A stretch of 64,000 nucleotides of DNA from Elusimicrobiota bacterium (GTDB lineage Bacteria > Elusimicrobiota > Elusimicrobia > UBA1565 > UBA9628). The DNA lies in the NCBI GenBank assembly GCA_003452935.1, contig DMMY01000004.1:124001-188000 (forward strand), read 5' to 3'. Shown here piece by piece: positions 1-7,998 of the stretch. Made by a program: the position numbers and the translations under genes. The notes below the pieces were generated by a model. It searched no databases. It saw nothing but the letters and a program-made list of their open reading frames with translations, and was not told the DNA's origin. Each line of letters begins with the position of its first letter. Position 1 is the stretch's first letter.

Positions 1-737
1 GTGGGCAGGTGGGTGATGCGGATGGCGGTTTCCACCTTGTTGACGTTCTGCCCGCCCGCCCCGCCGGCCCGGTAAGTGTCGATCTTGAGGTCCTCGGGCT
101 TGATATCCACCTCCACCGCCTCGACCTCGGGCATGACCGCCACGGTGACGGTCGAGGTGTGGATGCGGCCCGAGGCTTCGGTGACGGGCACGCGTTGGAC
201 GCGATGAACGCCGCCTTCGTGGCGAAGCCAGGAGTAGACCCCGCGGCCCTGGATAAAGAGCACGGCTTGCTTGACGCCTTTAAGTCCCGTGGCGCTCAGA
301 TCAACGAGCTCCGGCCTCCAGCCCTTGGACTCGGAGAAACGGGTGTAAAGACGCAGGAGTTCGGCCGCGAAGAGAGCGGCCTCCTCCCCTCCCGCGCCGG
401 CCCGGATTTCAAGAAAAACGCTTCTATCCTCGCTGGGATCCTTGGGAATGAGCTCCAGACGAAGTTCCTCTTCCAGGGCCTTGCACTTCTGGGCGACCTG
501 GGGCTTCTCCGAAGCGGCCATCTCCCTCAGTTCCGGGTCGCTGCTGGAAAGCAGTCCATCGAGGTCCGAGAGCTCGCGTTCCAGGCAGGAAAGCTCCCGC
601 ACCCGCGCGACCAGGGGCGCGAGTTCGGCGTGGCGGCGGGAGAGCTCCTTGAGATCCGCGGCGGAAAGCTCGCCGCGGGCCAGGCGTTGCTCCAGGTCCG
701 CGAACTCTTTATGCAGCTGTTCTAGTCTGGGATCCAT
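1..737 (-). CDS. prfA: Peptide chain release factor 1 (partial, C-terminus beyond window)
   Basis: Releases finished proteins from the ribosome at UAA and UAG codons. Reading from the ATG at 737, the protein begins MDPRLEQLHKEF. It contains PVT in the anticodon-like position (VQRVPVTEASG), which marks RF1 rather than RF2, and the catalytic GGQ motif (GAGGQNVNKVETAIRITH) near residue 227, close to its place in other RF1 proteins. The reading frame is open to base 1, so about 245 codons are seen and roughly the last third of the protein is missing. It lies just downstream of rpmE on the same strand, a common bacterial arrangement. A strong hairpin lies 11 bases before the start codon. Confidence 0.95.
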   Translation of the reverse strand, partial: MDPRLEQLHKEFADLEQRLARGELSAADLKELSRRHAELAPLVARVRELSCLERELSDLDGLLSSSDPELREMAASEKPQVAQKCKALEEELRLELIPKDPSEDRSVFLEIRAGAGGEEAALFAAELLRLYTRFSESKGWRPELVDLSATGLKGVKQAVLFIQGRGVYSWLRHEGGVHRVQRVPVTEASGRIHTSTVTVAVMPEVEAVEVDIKPEDLKIDTYRAGGAGGQNVNKVETAIRITHLP

Positions 738-748
738 ACAATGAACAA

Positions 749-770
749 CCCCGGCCCAAGAGGGCCGGGG
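749..770 (-). terminator. GC-rich hairpin between rpmE and prfA
   Basis: A perfect 9-bp stem (CCCCGGCCC with GGGCCGGGG) closes a 4-base loop. On the minus strand it follows rpmE by 18 bases and is followed by the short T-rich stretch TTGTTC, so it looks like a weak intrinsic terminator or attenuator that would set prfA expression relative to rpmE. It could also simply tune initiation at the prfA start, 11 bases downstream. Confidence 0.55.
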
Positions 771-788
771 CTGGCGCGCGCGGCGGGT

Positions 789-1142
789 CTACGCGTCCTT
801 CTTGGCCGGTTTCTTCGGAGTCTTGGCCTTGTCTTCCTTCTTGGGAGCGGTGCTCAGGATGTTGCGGCGGATGGCCTTGCCGCCGACCTGCTCAAGCTTC
901 TTGACCGTGCTCTTGACCGGCTTGCGCACCACGGTCTTGCCGCCGGTGGATTCGAAGCGTTTCTTGAATTTCTCCACGCGGCCGGCGGTGTCCACGAGCC
1001 TCTGCTGGCCGGTGTAGAAAGGATGGCAGGCCGAGCAGATCTCCAGCTTGATGAGCTCCTTGGTGGAGCGGGTCTCGAAGGTGTTGCCGCAGGCGCAGAC
1101 GACCTTGGAGTTTGCGTAGATGGGATGAATTCCAGCTTTCAT
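789..1142 (-). CDS. rpmE: 50S ribosomal protein L31 (zinc-binding type) with long basic tail
   Basis: Structural protein of the large ribosomal subunit. The start MKAGIHPIY at 1142 is chosen because a Shine-Dalgarno (GAGGAAGGAA) lies just upstream and L31 proteins begin this way; an open frame extends further upstream but does not match the family. The four cysteines of the zinc-binding form are at residues 16, 18, 36 and 39 (CAC and CSAC). At 117 residues it is much longer than the usual 65-90, because of a Lys-rich C-terminal tail that ends in lysine/alanine/proline repeats. Such tails are seen in several phyla. prfA follows on the same strand. Confidence 0.93.
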   Translation of the reverse strand: MKAGIHPIYANSKVVCACGNTFETRSTKELIKLEICSACHPFYTGQQRLVDTAGRVEKFKKRFESTGGKTVVRKPVKSTVKKLEQVGGKAIRRNILSTAPKKEDKAKTPKKPAKKDA

Positions 1143-1176
1143 GGTGTATTCCTTCCTCGGAGAATTGAGTTTGATA

Positions 1177-1185
1177 ATTATACCA
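1177..1185 (-). promoter_or_regulatory. Extended -10 promoter element for rpmE
   Basis: On the minus strand the sequence reads TGGTATAAT, an extended -10 (TGnTATAAT) ending 34 bases upstream of the rpmE start, with no good -35 at the usual distance. It would give a leader of about 28 bases that carries the Shine-Dalgarno. Confidence 0.6.
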
Positions 1186-1248
1186 AAATAAGTCGCCTCT
1201 GTTGCGGATCTAAAAATCAGGACGGGACGGATAAGCCCAGCCCTGGGG

Positions 1249-3492
1249 CTATCTGACCTGCAGTCCTTTGGGCGGGAAAGGAGCTTTCGCGCCGGCGGCC
1301 GCGGAAGGGACAAGAATGATTTTGTCGCAAATCAAGGTTTGAGAGTTGTCATAATTCGAATTGACATTGACCAGGCTATGGGAACCCGCGACCCCTGCGC
1401 TCAACGAGAATTGGCTCATGGCGGTCCGCAGCGGCGGGACCGACACTGTCGACATGGGATGCCAAGTCCCGGCGGCTCCGCTTCCCGGCCGGTCGCCATC
1501 GTCGAAGCTGATTCTCGGCGTGAAGACAATCGGCGCGTTGCTGTTGTTGTACCAATACGCCAACATCACTTCTCCCGGCGCGAAGTTCCTTGCCGCGCCT
1601 CGAACTCCCTGATAATTATATTGGCCGCTGCTTCCAACGGTGACGGCCATGCCGCCTGGGCCCGCAGCCACGTAATTCGTATATGCGTCTTTGAGCAACG
1701 CGCCCCATCCGGGAAGCCCGAAAACATGGGGCTGGGCGAAATCAACCAGGGCGATCGAGCATGAAGAGGCTGAAAAGCAGTCCGGGTCCGCGCAATCCGT
1801 CAAGGCATCCGCGTCATTGTCGATTAAATCCGCGCAAATTTCAGGATTATGGATGGTGAGGGAAAAATCCTTGCTTGTTTGTTGATTGAACGAACTTGAC
1901 TCGCGGACTCTGACCTTGAAATTATAAGTCCCGACCGCCGTCGGGGTTCCGGAAACAAGCCCGTTGGTTGACAACGTCAAGCCGGCCGGAAGGCTTCCGG
2001 CCTCCAGCTCATACAGGTAGGGTTTTACGCCCCCCTTGACGGCGATTTGTTCCGAATAGGCTTGCGCGACATGGCCGCCGCGAAGCGGCATGTCCTCAAA
2101 ATATAATTTTCTGAACAATGGATGAATCGTGTAAGCGATCGTCTTCACCAAATCAACTCTTCTGACTTGTCCCACGCCAGGCACGTCGACGGTTGCCAAA
2201 TCATACGCGTCCCTATCCGGCAGATTGGACCTGTCGGAAACATCTTTCAGCCCGAAATAAACGGTTTTCCCATCCGCCAAACCAGCTTTGTCGGCATCCG
2301 CCAACTCGAGAGCCGCCCATATTTGGCTATAGCCAGGGCTGGGTTTATTGATAATCCCCATGTCATTGTTCTTATTCCTGTCGAAATTAATGACTTTGGC
2401 GAGTTTGGCGCTCCTATAATTCGCGTTGGTAACGGGATCAAACGAATACCGGACCTCATAGACGGCATTGCAACTGGCGCAACGATACTTGTCATTGAAA
2501 CTGATATCGAACATCTTGTCGCTTGGGTCAAAGCCGACGCCGACTCCCGCGATCGTCTCGTCATTCTCGGGCTGGCTGGATTTGTAGGATTCAATCTCGT
2601 CGATATGAATAGTTGCCGGGGACGGCAAGTTTTTAGCCATGCCGCCCCGAAACGAGAACTTGTTGACGTTGTTGAAATAGCCCACGCCATTCCCGGGGAA
2701 GTCATACCCGCCCGCCCTATAATAGCTATAAGGGTTGCGGTCGCCGCCGTTGTTGTGATTGGGATGAGCGTCAAAAATATAATGTATCCAGCCTCCCATG
2801 TTGATATTGGACAAGTCGTGATAATAGTGGTCGCCATTGGAATCAAGGATGAAGGGATACCACGAAAACAGGGACTCCGGCCGCAAATAACTACCGCTTG
2901 ATTTTTGCCTATCCAAGGTAAATGGGCTGTCCTCTGACGGCAGGACCCATACGCTGAGCCGGTCATTTCCGATCAACTGGGGAAAGGAACGGAAATGATC
3001 ATTCGTGTGGGTCGGCTGGAAATAAAGCGTCAGGTCTCCTGGAAGAATCCTGTCGGCATAGGGCGAGAGTCCTTGGCGCTCATAATCGGACCACTGGCTC
3101 TTGCTCTTGACCTCCAAGCCAGAATAGGCCGGCGCGCCATTATTGTCATAGGCGCCTCCCGTGAACACCAACTTCAGCGAACGCCCTTTGATCGCCACGT
3201 CTCCCGAGTCTATATATCCCCACCGCATCCAGCCCATATGATCGGAATTGTAGCCGTTGTAATAATAATAAATCGCCTGCCTGTCGCCATCCGACCCGGG
3301 ATCCGCACAGAGTTTCGACAAGGTGGCTCCCGCGTAGACGTTGCACGGATTCTCTCCGATATCATGATAATGCCAGTTATCAAAACCTTGCGTTACATCA
3401 TTATTGGAGAAATCGAAACTAGCGAGAGGGGACGCGCCGCAATACGTTGAAGAGAAAAAAAGGAACATGAAGATATTCAAAAATGCGGGCAT
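1249..3492 (-). CDS. Secreted multi-domain protein with putative Ig domain
   Basis: 747-residue exported protein of unknown function. It starts with a signal peptide (MPAFLNIFMFLFFSS), followed by about 300 residues rich in Tyr, Asn and Gly that resemble a beta-sandwich or carbohydrate-binding region. A He_PIG-type putative Ig domain follows (motif LPAGLTLSTNGLVSGTP), then a Cys/Asp motif (ICADLIDNDADALTDCADPDC) like the calcium-binding notches of adhesins, and a final beta-rich domain. It ends in PPKGLQV, which looks like the first strand of a fibronectin type III domain that is then cut off by the stop codon. A Shine-Dalgarno (GGAGG) precedes the ATG. The gene is visibly more AT-rich than its neighbours, suggesting recent acquisition. 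Role in adhesion or glycan binding is inference. Confidence 0.75.
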   Translation of the reverse strand: MPAFLNIFMFLFFSSTYCGASPLASFDFSNNDVTQGFDNWHYHDIGENPCNVYAGATLSKLCADPGSDGDRQAIYYYYNGYNSDHMGWMRWGYIDSGDVAIKGRSLKLVFTGGAYDNNGAPAYSGLEVKSKSQWSDYERQGLSPYADRILPGDLTLYFQPTHTNDHFRSFPQLIGNDRLSVWVLPSEDSPFTLDRQKSSGSYLRPESLFSWYPFILDSNGDHYYHDLSNINMGGWIHYIFDAHPNHNNGGDRNPYSYYRAGGYDFPGNGVGYFNNVNKFSFRGGMAKNLPSPATIHIDEIESYKSSQPENDETIAGVGVGFDPSDKMFDISFNDKYRCASCNAVYEVRYSFDPVTNANYRSAKLAKVINFDRNKNNDMGIINKPSPGYSQIWAALELADADKAGLADGKTVYFGLKDVSDRSNLPDRDAYDLATVDVPGVGQVRRVDLVKTIAYTIHPLFRKLYFEDMPLRGGHVAQAYSEQIAVKGGVKPYLYELEAGSLPAGLTLSTNGLVSGTPTAVGTYNFKVRVRESSSFNQQTSKDFSLTIHNPEICADLIDNDADALTDCADPDCFSASSCSIALVDFAQPHVFGLPGWGALLKDAYTNYVAAGPGGMAVTVGSSGQYNYQGVRGAARNFAPGEVMLAYWYNNSNAPIVFTPRISFDDGDRPGSGAAGTWHPMSTVSVPPLRTAMSQFSLSAGVAGSHSLVNVNSNYDNSQTLICDKIILVPSAAAGAKAPFPPKGLQVR

Positions 3493-3566
3493 ATTTCCTC
3501 CGGAATCTGTCGCCGGATTCCGACGGCGCTGCGTCCCACGGCGATAAAAGGCCTCAAACTAACCAA

Positions 3567-3595
3567 AGTATATATTCACGCACACCGGGCGTCAA
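3567..3595 (-). promoter_or_regulatory. Sigma-70-like promoter for the Ig-domain gene
   Basis: Minus strand: -35 TTGACG (3590-3595), 17-base spacer, -10 TATACT (3567-3572). It predicts a transcript start near 3560 and a leader of about 68 bases before the ATG at 3492. It is one of the best promoter matches in the window. Confidence 0.65.
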
Positions 3596-3644
3596 GGGGA
3601 AGCTCTTGGCTGCTGGACATATTCCCGGCTGCACATCCAGCCCC

Positions 3645-3722
3645 GGACTCTCTGGACCCTGCATAACAGAAACAGTGCGGTCCAGAATGGACCCGAGGAC
3701 CCAACCCCGCCAAGATAAGTTG
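3645..3722. repeat. Diverged direct repeat, copy 1
   Basis: A stretch of about 78 bases (beginning GGACTCTCTGGACC, ending GATAAGTTG) aligns with 5347-5422 in the same orientation. By eye about two thirds of positions match, with a few small gaps. The two copies flank the gene at 3847-5304. The 354-base gap 3493-3846 otherwise holds the promoter at 3567-3595 and the M23 gene fragment at 3730-3831. Confidence 0.4.
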
Positions 3723-3729
3723 CGGCGGA

Positions 3730-3831
3730 TTACGGCCGGGATTGGGTCAAAACCCATCTTCTGCCGATCTTGGCGCTCGGGTTGATCGGCTTGCCGTCGC
3801 GGACCTCAGTATGGATATACGGCCCGGCGGA
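3730..3831 (-). pseudogene. Fragment of an M23 peptidase gene (C-terminal tail only)
   Basis: On the minus strand 33 codons and a stop read SAGPYIHTEVRDGKPINPSA followed by KIGRRW. This closely matches the last residues of the intact M23 peptidase at 7999-8940 (STGPHLHFEVRDRDGKPINP then SVKIGRR), with a two-residue in-frame deletion and a short altered end. The DNA is also nearly identical over this stretch. No start, no upstream domain and no catalytic core remain, so this is the debris of a duplicated or recombined copy. The active-site HLH has become HIT-like (YIHTE). Confidence 0.7.
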
Positions 3832-3846
3832 AAGGAGGAGGCGGGG

Positions 3847-5304
3847 TTAGCGGGGCTCGAGCCCCGGATTTCGCTCCAGGACGGCCCGGACGAAAATCGC
3901 GCGGAAATCCGCCGGCACTTTGTACAGGGCATAGTAATCGAGCGCCCCGTGCGCAATGCCGCGCAGGCCGGCAAAATGAAGGAGATAATTGACCTGAGCC
4001 ATCAGGAGGGAGTTGTTGACTCGAGCAAACAGGTGCGCGTTGATCCCGACTTGATAATAGTCGGCAATAAGGATAATGACGTCGCGCAGCGGGGTGTTGG
4101 GATGGGTCCGCAGCAGGCAGTTCTCGATGTGCCCCATGATCTGACTCATGCGGTCGAGATACAACGGCTGCGTAAAAAAGGGCGGATACCGGTGCAGGAC
4201 CCGGCTGCCCACGCCCCAGTTCTTCGGCATCGTTGATCTCGGATCCCAGCGCTTCGCCTCGGGGGCGTCGACGATCTCTTGGAACCACAGTTCCCAGGTT
4301 TCGCCGTTGGCCGGAAAGGGGCCTTCCAGGTATGGCGGCGGTTGAAGTTCTCTGCCCGGGCCAGTCCATTCGTCCCGGCCGTTCCATTCGGACGCCCAAT
4401 CCTTGAGCAATATCGTCGCCGTTTGGATCACCATGCGCGGGATTTCGTGCGCGAACAGGCGGGGGTCGATCAGTTCGAACCTCTCCTCCGGGGACGCGGT
4501 CGTTCCGACGTAGGCCTGTTTTTTGCCGCCTCCGTTGACCATGATCGCGTGTCCCGCCTTCAGCGCCTTGCGCAGATTGCCGGAGACCAGTCCTTTGCGG
4601 AACCGGACGTCGAAGTCCTTCCATGCCGCCGCGACGTGCGCAAGATAGTTCCGAAACTCGGGGTTCTCGTGGAGCCGTTCCGGCGCCGAGTCGCCCTCGG
4701 TCCTTACCGTCTCGCGAATCCAGTCGCGGTCGCTCGTATCGAGCTTTTCCACGAAAGCCGGAGGATTCTCCCGGGCCGTATGCCGCGCCCCCATTTCGAT
4801 GAGCAGCCGCTCGCCGAACGGCGCCGTCTCGCGGCCTCCGTCGAACAAGCGCCCGCTGTCGTAGACGGATGCCGCGGCGGACTGGCGCAAGCCTTCAAGA
4901 GATATCCCCCGCGGGGAGTAGGGCATTTCGGCCGAGACCGCAGGATGCGGAGCGTCTTCCAGCAGGCCTTGGGCAGCCGGAGGAGCCTTGCATCCCGCCG
5001 CCAACGAAGCGCCGGGCGCGAGCGTCGGCACAGGCGCAGACGCAGTCAGTTCCGTGGAGGGGACTCGGGGAACAGGCGCGGAGGTAAGACCCTTGAGGCC
5101 GACGGAAAGGGGCCGAAGCGCAACGGCGCGGAGGCTGGGCAAGAGGTGACGCAAACCCGTAACAGGCAAGCCGGAAACCTGCGCAGGGAGGGCGGATGTT
5201 CGAACCGCGGTCGGGATCTGTCCGGCCGAAAGGGCCGTCGGCCAACCCATGACCAGGGCGAGCGGCACCCAAGCCGGTCCGCGGCGGCAGGATGATCGTC
5301 TCAT
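3847..5304 (-). CDS. Secreted protein of unknown function with a Fic-like C-terminal motif
   Basis: 485-residue predicted exported protein (signal sequence near residues 8-27, VPLALVMGWPTALSA), followed by an Ala/Pro/Leu-rich leader of about 100 residues and then a charged, probably folded region. Near residue 423 the motif HLFARVNNSLLMAQVN keeps the spacing of the Fic active-site loop (H-x-F-x3-N and a second Asn nine residues on), but the acidic residue, glycines and arginine of the canonical loop are absent. That makes it at most a distant or inactive Fic-like fold. I otherwise recognise no family. The ATG at 5304 is taken; a TTG two codons upstream (5310) is also possible. A -10 box lies 12 bases before the start. 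Diverged repeats flank the gene. Confidence 0.6.
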   Translation of the reverse strand: MRRSSCRRGPAWVPLALVMGWPTALSAGQIPTAVRTSALPAQVSGLPVTGLRHLLPSLRAVALRPLSVGLKGLTSAPVPRVPSTELTASAPVPTLAPGASLAAGCKAPPAAQGLLEDAPHPAVSAEMPYSPRGISLEGLRQSAAASVYDSGRLFDGGRETAPFGERLLIEMGARHTARENPPAFVEKLDTSDRDWIRETVRTEGDSAPERLHENPEFRNYLAHVAAAWKDFDVRFRKGLVSGNLRKALKAGHAIMVNGGGKKQAYVGTTASPEERFELIDPRLFAHEIPRMVIQTATILLKDWASEWNGRDEWTGPGRELQPPPYLEGPFPANGETWELWFQEIVDAPEAKRWDPRSTMPKNWGVGSRVLHRYPPFFTQPLYLDRMSQIMGHIENCLLRTHPNTPLRDVIILIADYYQVGINAHLFARVNNSLLMAQVNYLLHFAGLRGIAHGALDYYALYKVPADFRAIFVRAVLERNPGLEPR

Positions 5305-5316
5305 CTTCAAGGAGTC

Positions 5317-5346
5317 AGTATACTCCTGAGCCTGACATTATGTCAT
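5317..5346 (-). promoter_or_regulatory. Promoter with very short leader for the 3847-5304 gene
   Basis: Minus strand: -35 ATGACA (5341-5346), 18-base spacer, -10 TATACT (5317-5322). The expected start of transcription falls at about 5310, within a few bases of the start codon, so the message would be almost leaderless. No Shine-Dalgarno is visible at a proper distance. Confidence 0.5.
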
Positions 5347-5422
5347 GGGCTCTCTGGGACCACGCATAATAGGGAAAAGGACGGTCTTAAATTAGGCCAA
5401 AAGTCCCATCCCCGATAAGAGC
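5347..5422. repeat. Diverged direct repeat, copy 2
   Basis: Matches 3645-3722 in the same orientation (begins GGGCTCTCTGGGACC, ends CCCCGATAAG). The rest of the gap up to 5525 holds nothing I can name. Confidence 0.4.
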
Positions 5423-5525
5423 ATGATGCATAACAGTCAAATGCGAGGATGATTCCTTCGCGCGGACCCAACTTCTCGCGGGCGCCGACCCAGCCGGCCG
5501 TCTCCCGGTCGACGCCAGCGGCGTC

Positions 5526-6332
5526 TCACTTGATGGGCGCTTGCGCCTCTATCCACGGCACGCATATTGCGGCGATGCTTCTCCTGTAATAATCCAGCGA
5601 AAGCGCCGAAATGTCCCGGTTCGAGTATTCCCGGCGGGCCAGCGTCAGGTACGGGTCGATGAAAGCGATGAGCAGACAAAATCCTTGTATATTGTCGAGG
5701 ACATTTCGGAAGGGCACGAGCAGGTCCGACGTCCGGCTGAAATCCGCCTTGTGTCTGACCTTCAGGTGGGCAGCGTCCAGCAGGCCGAGGGCGGCCGCCT
5801 TCTTGTCCACATCGTGAAGGTCGAATACCGGATTCTCATAAGTCATGCCATAGCGGCCGTAGAGCTCCTCAAGCGCCAGTTCGCCTCCGGGTGTTTGGTC
5901 CGGGAACATGGGCATGAGACGACTGGCGCCCGAGGCCGCGTTTTTGATTCCGTGGTTGAGGTTGTACGCTATGAGCGCGGAATGCATCGCCAGCTTGCAG
6001 GCTCCGCAAAAGTAGTGATTTAGAAAAGGATATTCGGATATGTCCTGAAAAATCCGTTTTTGCAGCTTGAGGAATAGTCGCGTGGAATTGAGATAAACGT
6101 GGGTAAACTCGATTCGAGGGAAGACGGCCTTCAGTCTCGCTTCGCTTATCGAGGAAGAGCTGACCCGCCAGGTCGCGTAGTGCTTGAAAGTTACAAGGTT
6201 TATTTTTCGGTAACGGGCGGCAAGCAAGCCGGCGGAAAGGGTGGAATCGGCGCCCCCGGAAAAAAGCAGCGATATCGGCCCATCCTTCATACACAAGTCC
6301 GCTTCGCGGGCAGCATGGATTGTCCGGGACAT
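5526..6332 (-). CDS. PP-loop ATP pyrophosphatase superfamily protein
   Basis: 268-residue protein with the PP-loop signature SGGADST (residues 25-31), used by enzymes that adenylate a substrate and release pyrophosphate (QueC, TtcA, MnmA, ThiI and related families). A CxxC pair (FCGACKLAMHSA, about residue 108) followed by a helix resembles the zinc- or sulfur-carrying cysteines of QueC- and thiolase-type members. I cannot place it in a named subfamily. The start at 6332 overlaps an AT-rich promoter-like stretch (TATATTATAGAATG), so Met15 (6290) may be the true start. It faces away from a cysteine desulfurase-like gene, which suggests a sulfur-insertion reaction on a nucleoside or metabolite. 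That link is inference. Confidence 0.7.
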   Translation of the reverse strand: MSRTIHAAREADLCMKDGPISLLFSGGADSTLSAGLLAARYRKINLVTFKHYATWRVSSSSISEARLKAVFPRIEFTHVYLNSTRLFLKLQKRIFQDISEYPFLNHYFCGACKLAMHSALIAYNLNHGIKNAASGASRLMPMFPDQTPGGELALEELYGRYGMTYENPVFDLHDVDKKAAALGLLDAAHLKVRHKADFSRTSDLLVPFRNVLDNIQGFCLLIAFIDPYLTLARREYSNRDISALSLDYYRRSIAAICVPWIEAQAPIK

Positions 6333-6406
6333 TCTATAATATAGCCCGCGTCGGCTTGGCTGACGCGCCGCCTTCGCAACACACCAGACTAACGAGGTCC
6401 AAAAGA

Positions 6407-6769
6407 GTGACGGGGTCGGGAAGAAATTGCTGCGGGTTTCAGAGCGACGCCGGCCTTGTGAGGTGGGCCGGCTGTTTTTTCGGCCTCTTCCCTATCTTCG
6501 CCGTCACCGGCGTCGTTTTCTTTTCGGCGCGCCTCGCGCAACGAGTTTTCGGGAAAAGATGGGCAGGTCTGGCTTTCTTCGGCGAGATCAACCGCGTATC
6601 GCTTGAGATGATCAACGCATCGGCGGCCTTAAGGATGCGTTGCGTATTTTCCGGCTCCCTATTTCAAACCTCTCCGCGCGTCGCGGGCGCCGTTTACAGG
6701 TATTTCAACGTATGCCTCTTCGGAGTTTTGTGGGCGCTGCTGCTCTGCGCATTGGCGGCCGCGGCGTGA
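6407..6769 (+). CDS. Small putative membrane protein upstream of the desulfurase
   Basis: About 120 residues with two strongly hydrophobic segments (WAGCFFGLFPIFAVTGVVFF and near the C-terminus NVCLFGVLWALLLCALAAAA) separated by a basic, amphipathic stretch. No family recognised. The frame stays open upstream into the 5' end of the PP-loop gene, so the start is uncertain; the GTG at 6407, preceded by CGAGG, is the first plausible one outside that gene. Its stop TGA (6767-6769) overlaps the GTG start of the next gene (GTGA), which implies translational coupling and supports it being real. Confidence 0.45.
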   Translation: MTGSGRNCCGFQSDAGLVRWAGCFFGLFPIFAVTGVVFFSARLAQRVFGKRWAGLAFFGEINRVSLEMINASAALRMRCVFSGSLFQTSPRVAGAVYRYFNVCLFGVLWALLLCALAAAA

Positions 6770-7986
6770 AGCTCGACCCATACGCTCTGCGGAAGGATTT
6801 TCCCGCCTTGGAGAGGACCTTTTCCGGCAAACCAATAGTCTACCTGGATAATTCCTGCGTTACCCTGCGGCCACGGGCGGTCATTGAGGCGGTCGGCGAT
6901 TACTATGCGAATTATCCGGGCTGTCATGGAAGGACTTATCACAAGTTCGGCTTGGAGACCACGGAAAAATTCAACCAAGCCAGGGAAAGAGTTGGAAAAT
7001 TCATAGGCGCGGGCAGCGCTGAGGAAATCATCTTCCTCCGAAATACCACGGAAGGCATCAATCTCCTGGCCAACATCCTGCCCCTCGCGGAGGGAGAGAC
7101 GGTCCTGACCTCCGAGCTGGAGCACAACTCAAATTATCTCCCCTGGCAGGCCCTGGCCTCGAGAAAAGGAATCGTTCACAAGAAGTTTCTTTTGGCGGAG
7201 GATCTTTCCTTTGATTTCGGCGAATTTGAAAAACGGCTGACCGCCGAGGTGAGGCTGGTAAGCGTAGCCCACAAGTCCCATGTGACCGGCTGCATCAACC
7301 CCGTGAGGCAGATCGCAAAGCTCGCGCACGCGCACGGCGCTCTCGTGATTCTCGACGCAGCTCAAAGCGCGGGCTGCGTCCGGGCGGACATATCCGAACT
7401 CGGCGTTGATTTCATGGTGTTTTCAGCGCACAAAATGCTTGGACCCTCCGGATTCGGCGCTCTTTACGCCAAAAAAACGGTCATGGAAAAGCTGCCGATG
7501 TTCCTGACCGGAGGAAACGCCGTGACGGACGCCTCGGAGGACGAATTCACGCCCGCCGCCTTGCCCGACCGATTCGAGGCCGGGCTGCAAGACTACGCCG
7601 GCGCCGCCGGCCTCGCAGCGGCCATGGACTATCTTGAAAGAATCGGATTGGAACGCGCAGCGGAGCATGTCGGCTCGCTCAACGCCTTCCTGACGGAAGC
7701 CGTGGCCGGCATAAAGGGGCTTGAGATCCTTGGACCGCGCGCAGCGGCCCGAAGAACGGGCATTTTGAATTTCGTCGTCAAAGGCGTCGACAGCATGGCG
7801 CTGGCCTCTTTGCTCGACAAGACCGAAAACATAATGGTCCGCGCCGGTGCGCACTGCGCCCACCCCTGGTTCAACAAAAACGGCATCCCCTCGTCGCTGC
7901 GAGTCTCATTCCACCTCTACAATACCGTGGAGGAAGCGGAACTTTTCGCAAAAACGCTCCGCCTGCTGCTTCGAACTTTTTACTGA
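6766..7986 (+). CDS. SufS-like cysteine desulfurase (class V aminotransferase)
   Basis: 406-residue PLP enzyme of the cysteine desulfurase/selenocysteine lyase group, expected to take sulfur from cysteine and hand it on as a persulfide. The PLP-binding lysine is in FSAHKMLGPSG. The cofactor aspartate/glutamine stretch is VILDAAQSAG, and the C-terminal loop RAGAHCAHPW carries the catalytic cysteine in the place used by SufS (compare RTGHHCAQP). GTG at 6766 is preferred because it overlaps the previous stop and KLDPYALRKDFPAL matches normal SufS N-termini; the longer open frame starting at 6640 lies inside another gene. No SufBCD genes are nearby, so a dedicated role with the divergent PP-loop enzyme is more likely than general Fe-S assembly. 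Confidence 0.85.
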   Translation: MKLDPYALRKDFPALERTFSGKPIVYLDNSCVTLRPRAVIEAVGDYYANYPGCHGRTYHKFGLETTEKFNQARERVGKFIGAGSAEEIIFLRNTTEGINLLANILPLAEGETVLTSELEHNSNYLPWQALASRKGIVHKKFLLAEDLSFDFGEFEKRLTAEVRLVSVAHKSHVTGCINPVRQIAKLAHAHGALVILDAAQSAGCVRADISELGVDFMVFSAHKMLGPSGFGALYAKKTVMEKLPMFLTGGNAVTDASEDEFTPAALPDRFEAGLQDYAGAAGLAAAMDYLERIGLERAAEHVGSLNAFLTEAVAGIKGLEILGPRAAARRTGILNFVVKGVDSMALASLLDKTENIMVRAGAHCAHPWFNKNGIPSSLRVSFHLYNTVEEAELFAKTLRLLLRTFY

Positions 7987-7998
7987 GACCCGACCGCC

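Noticed and set aside
9..725. Long plus-strand frame opposite prfA
   Set aside because: It mirrors the coding strand of a clear RF1 gene; the protein has no family features. Several similar mirror frames over GC-rich genes were dropped for the same reason.
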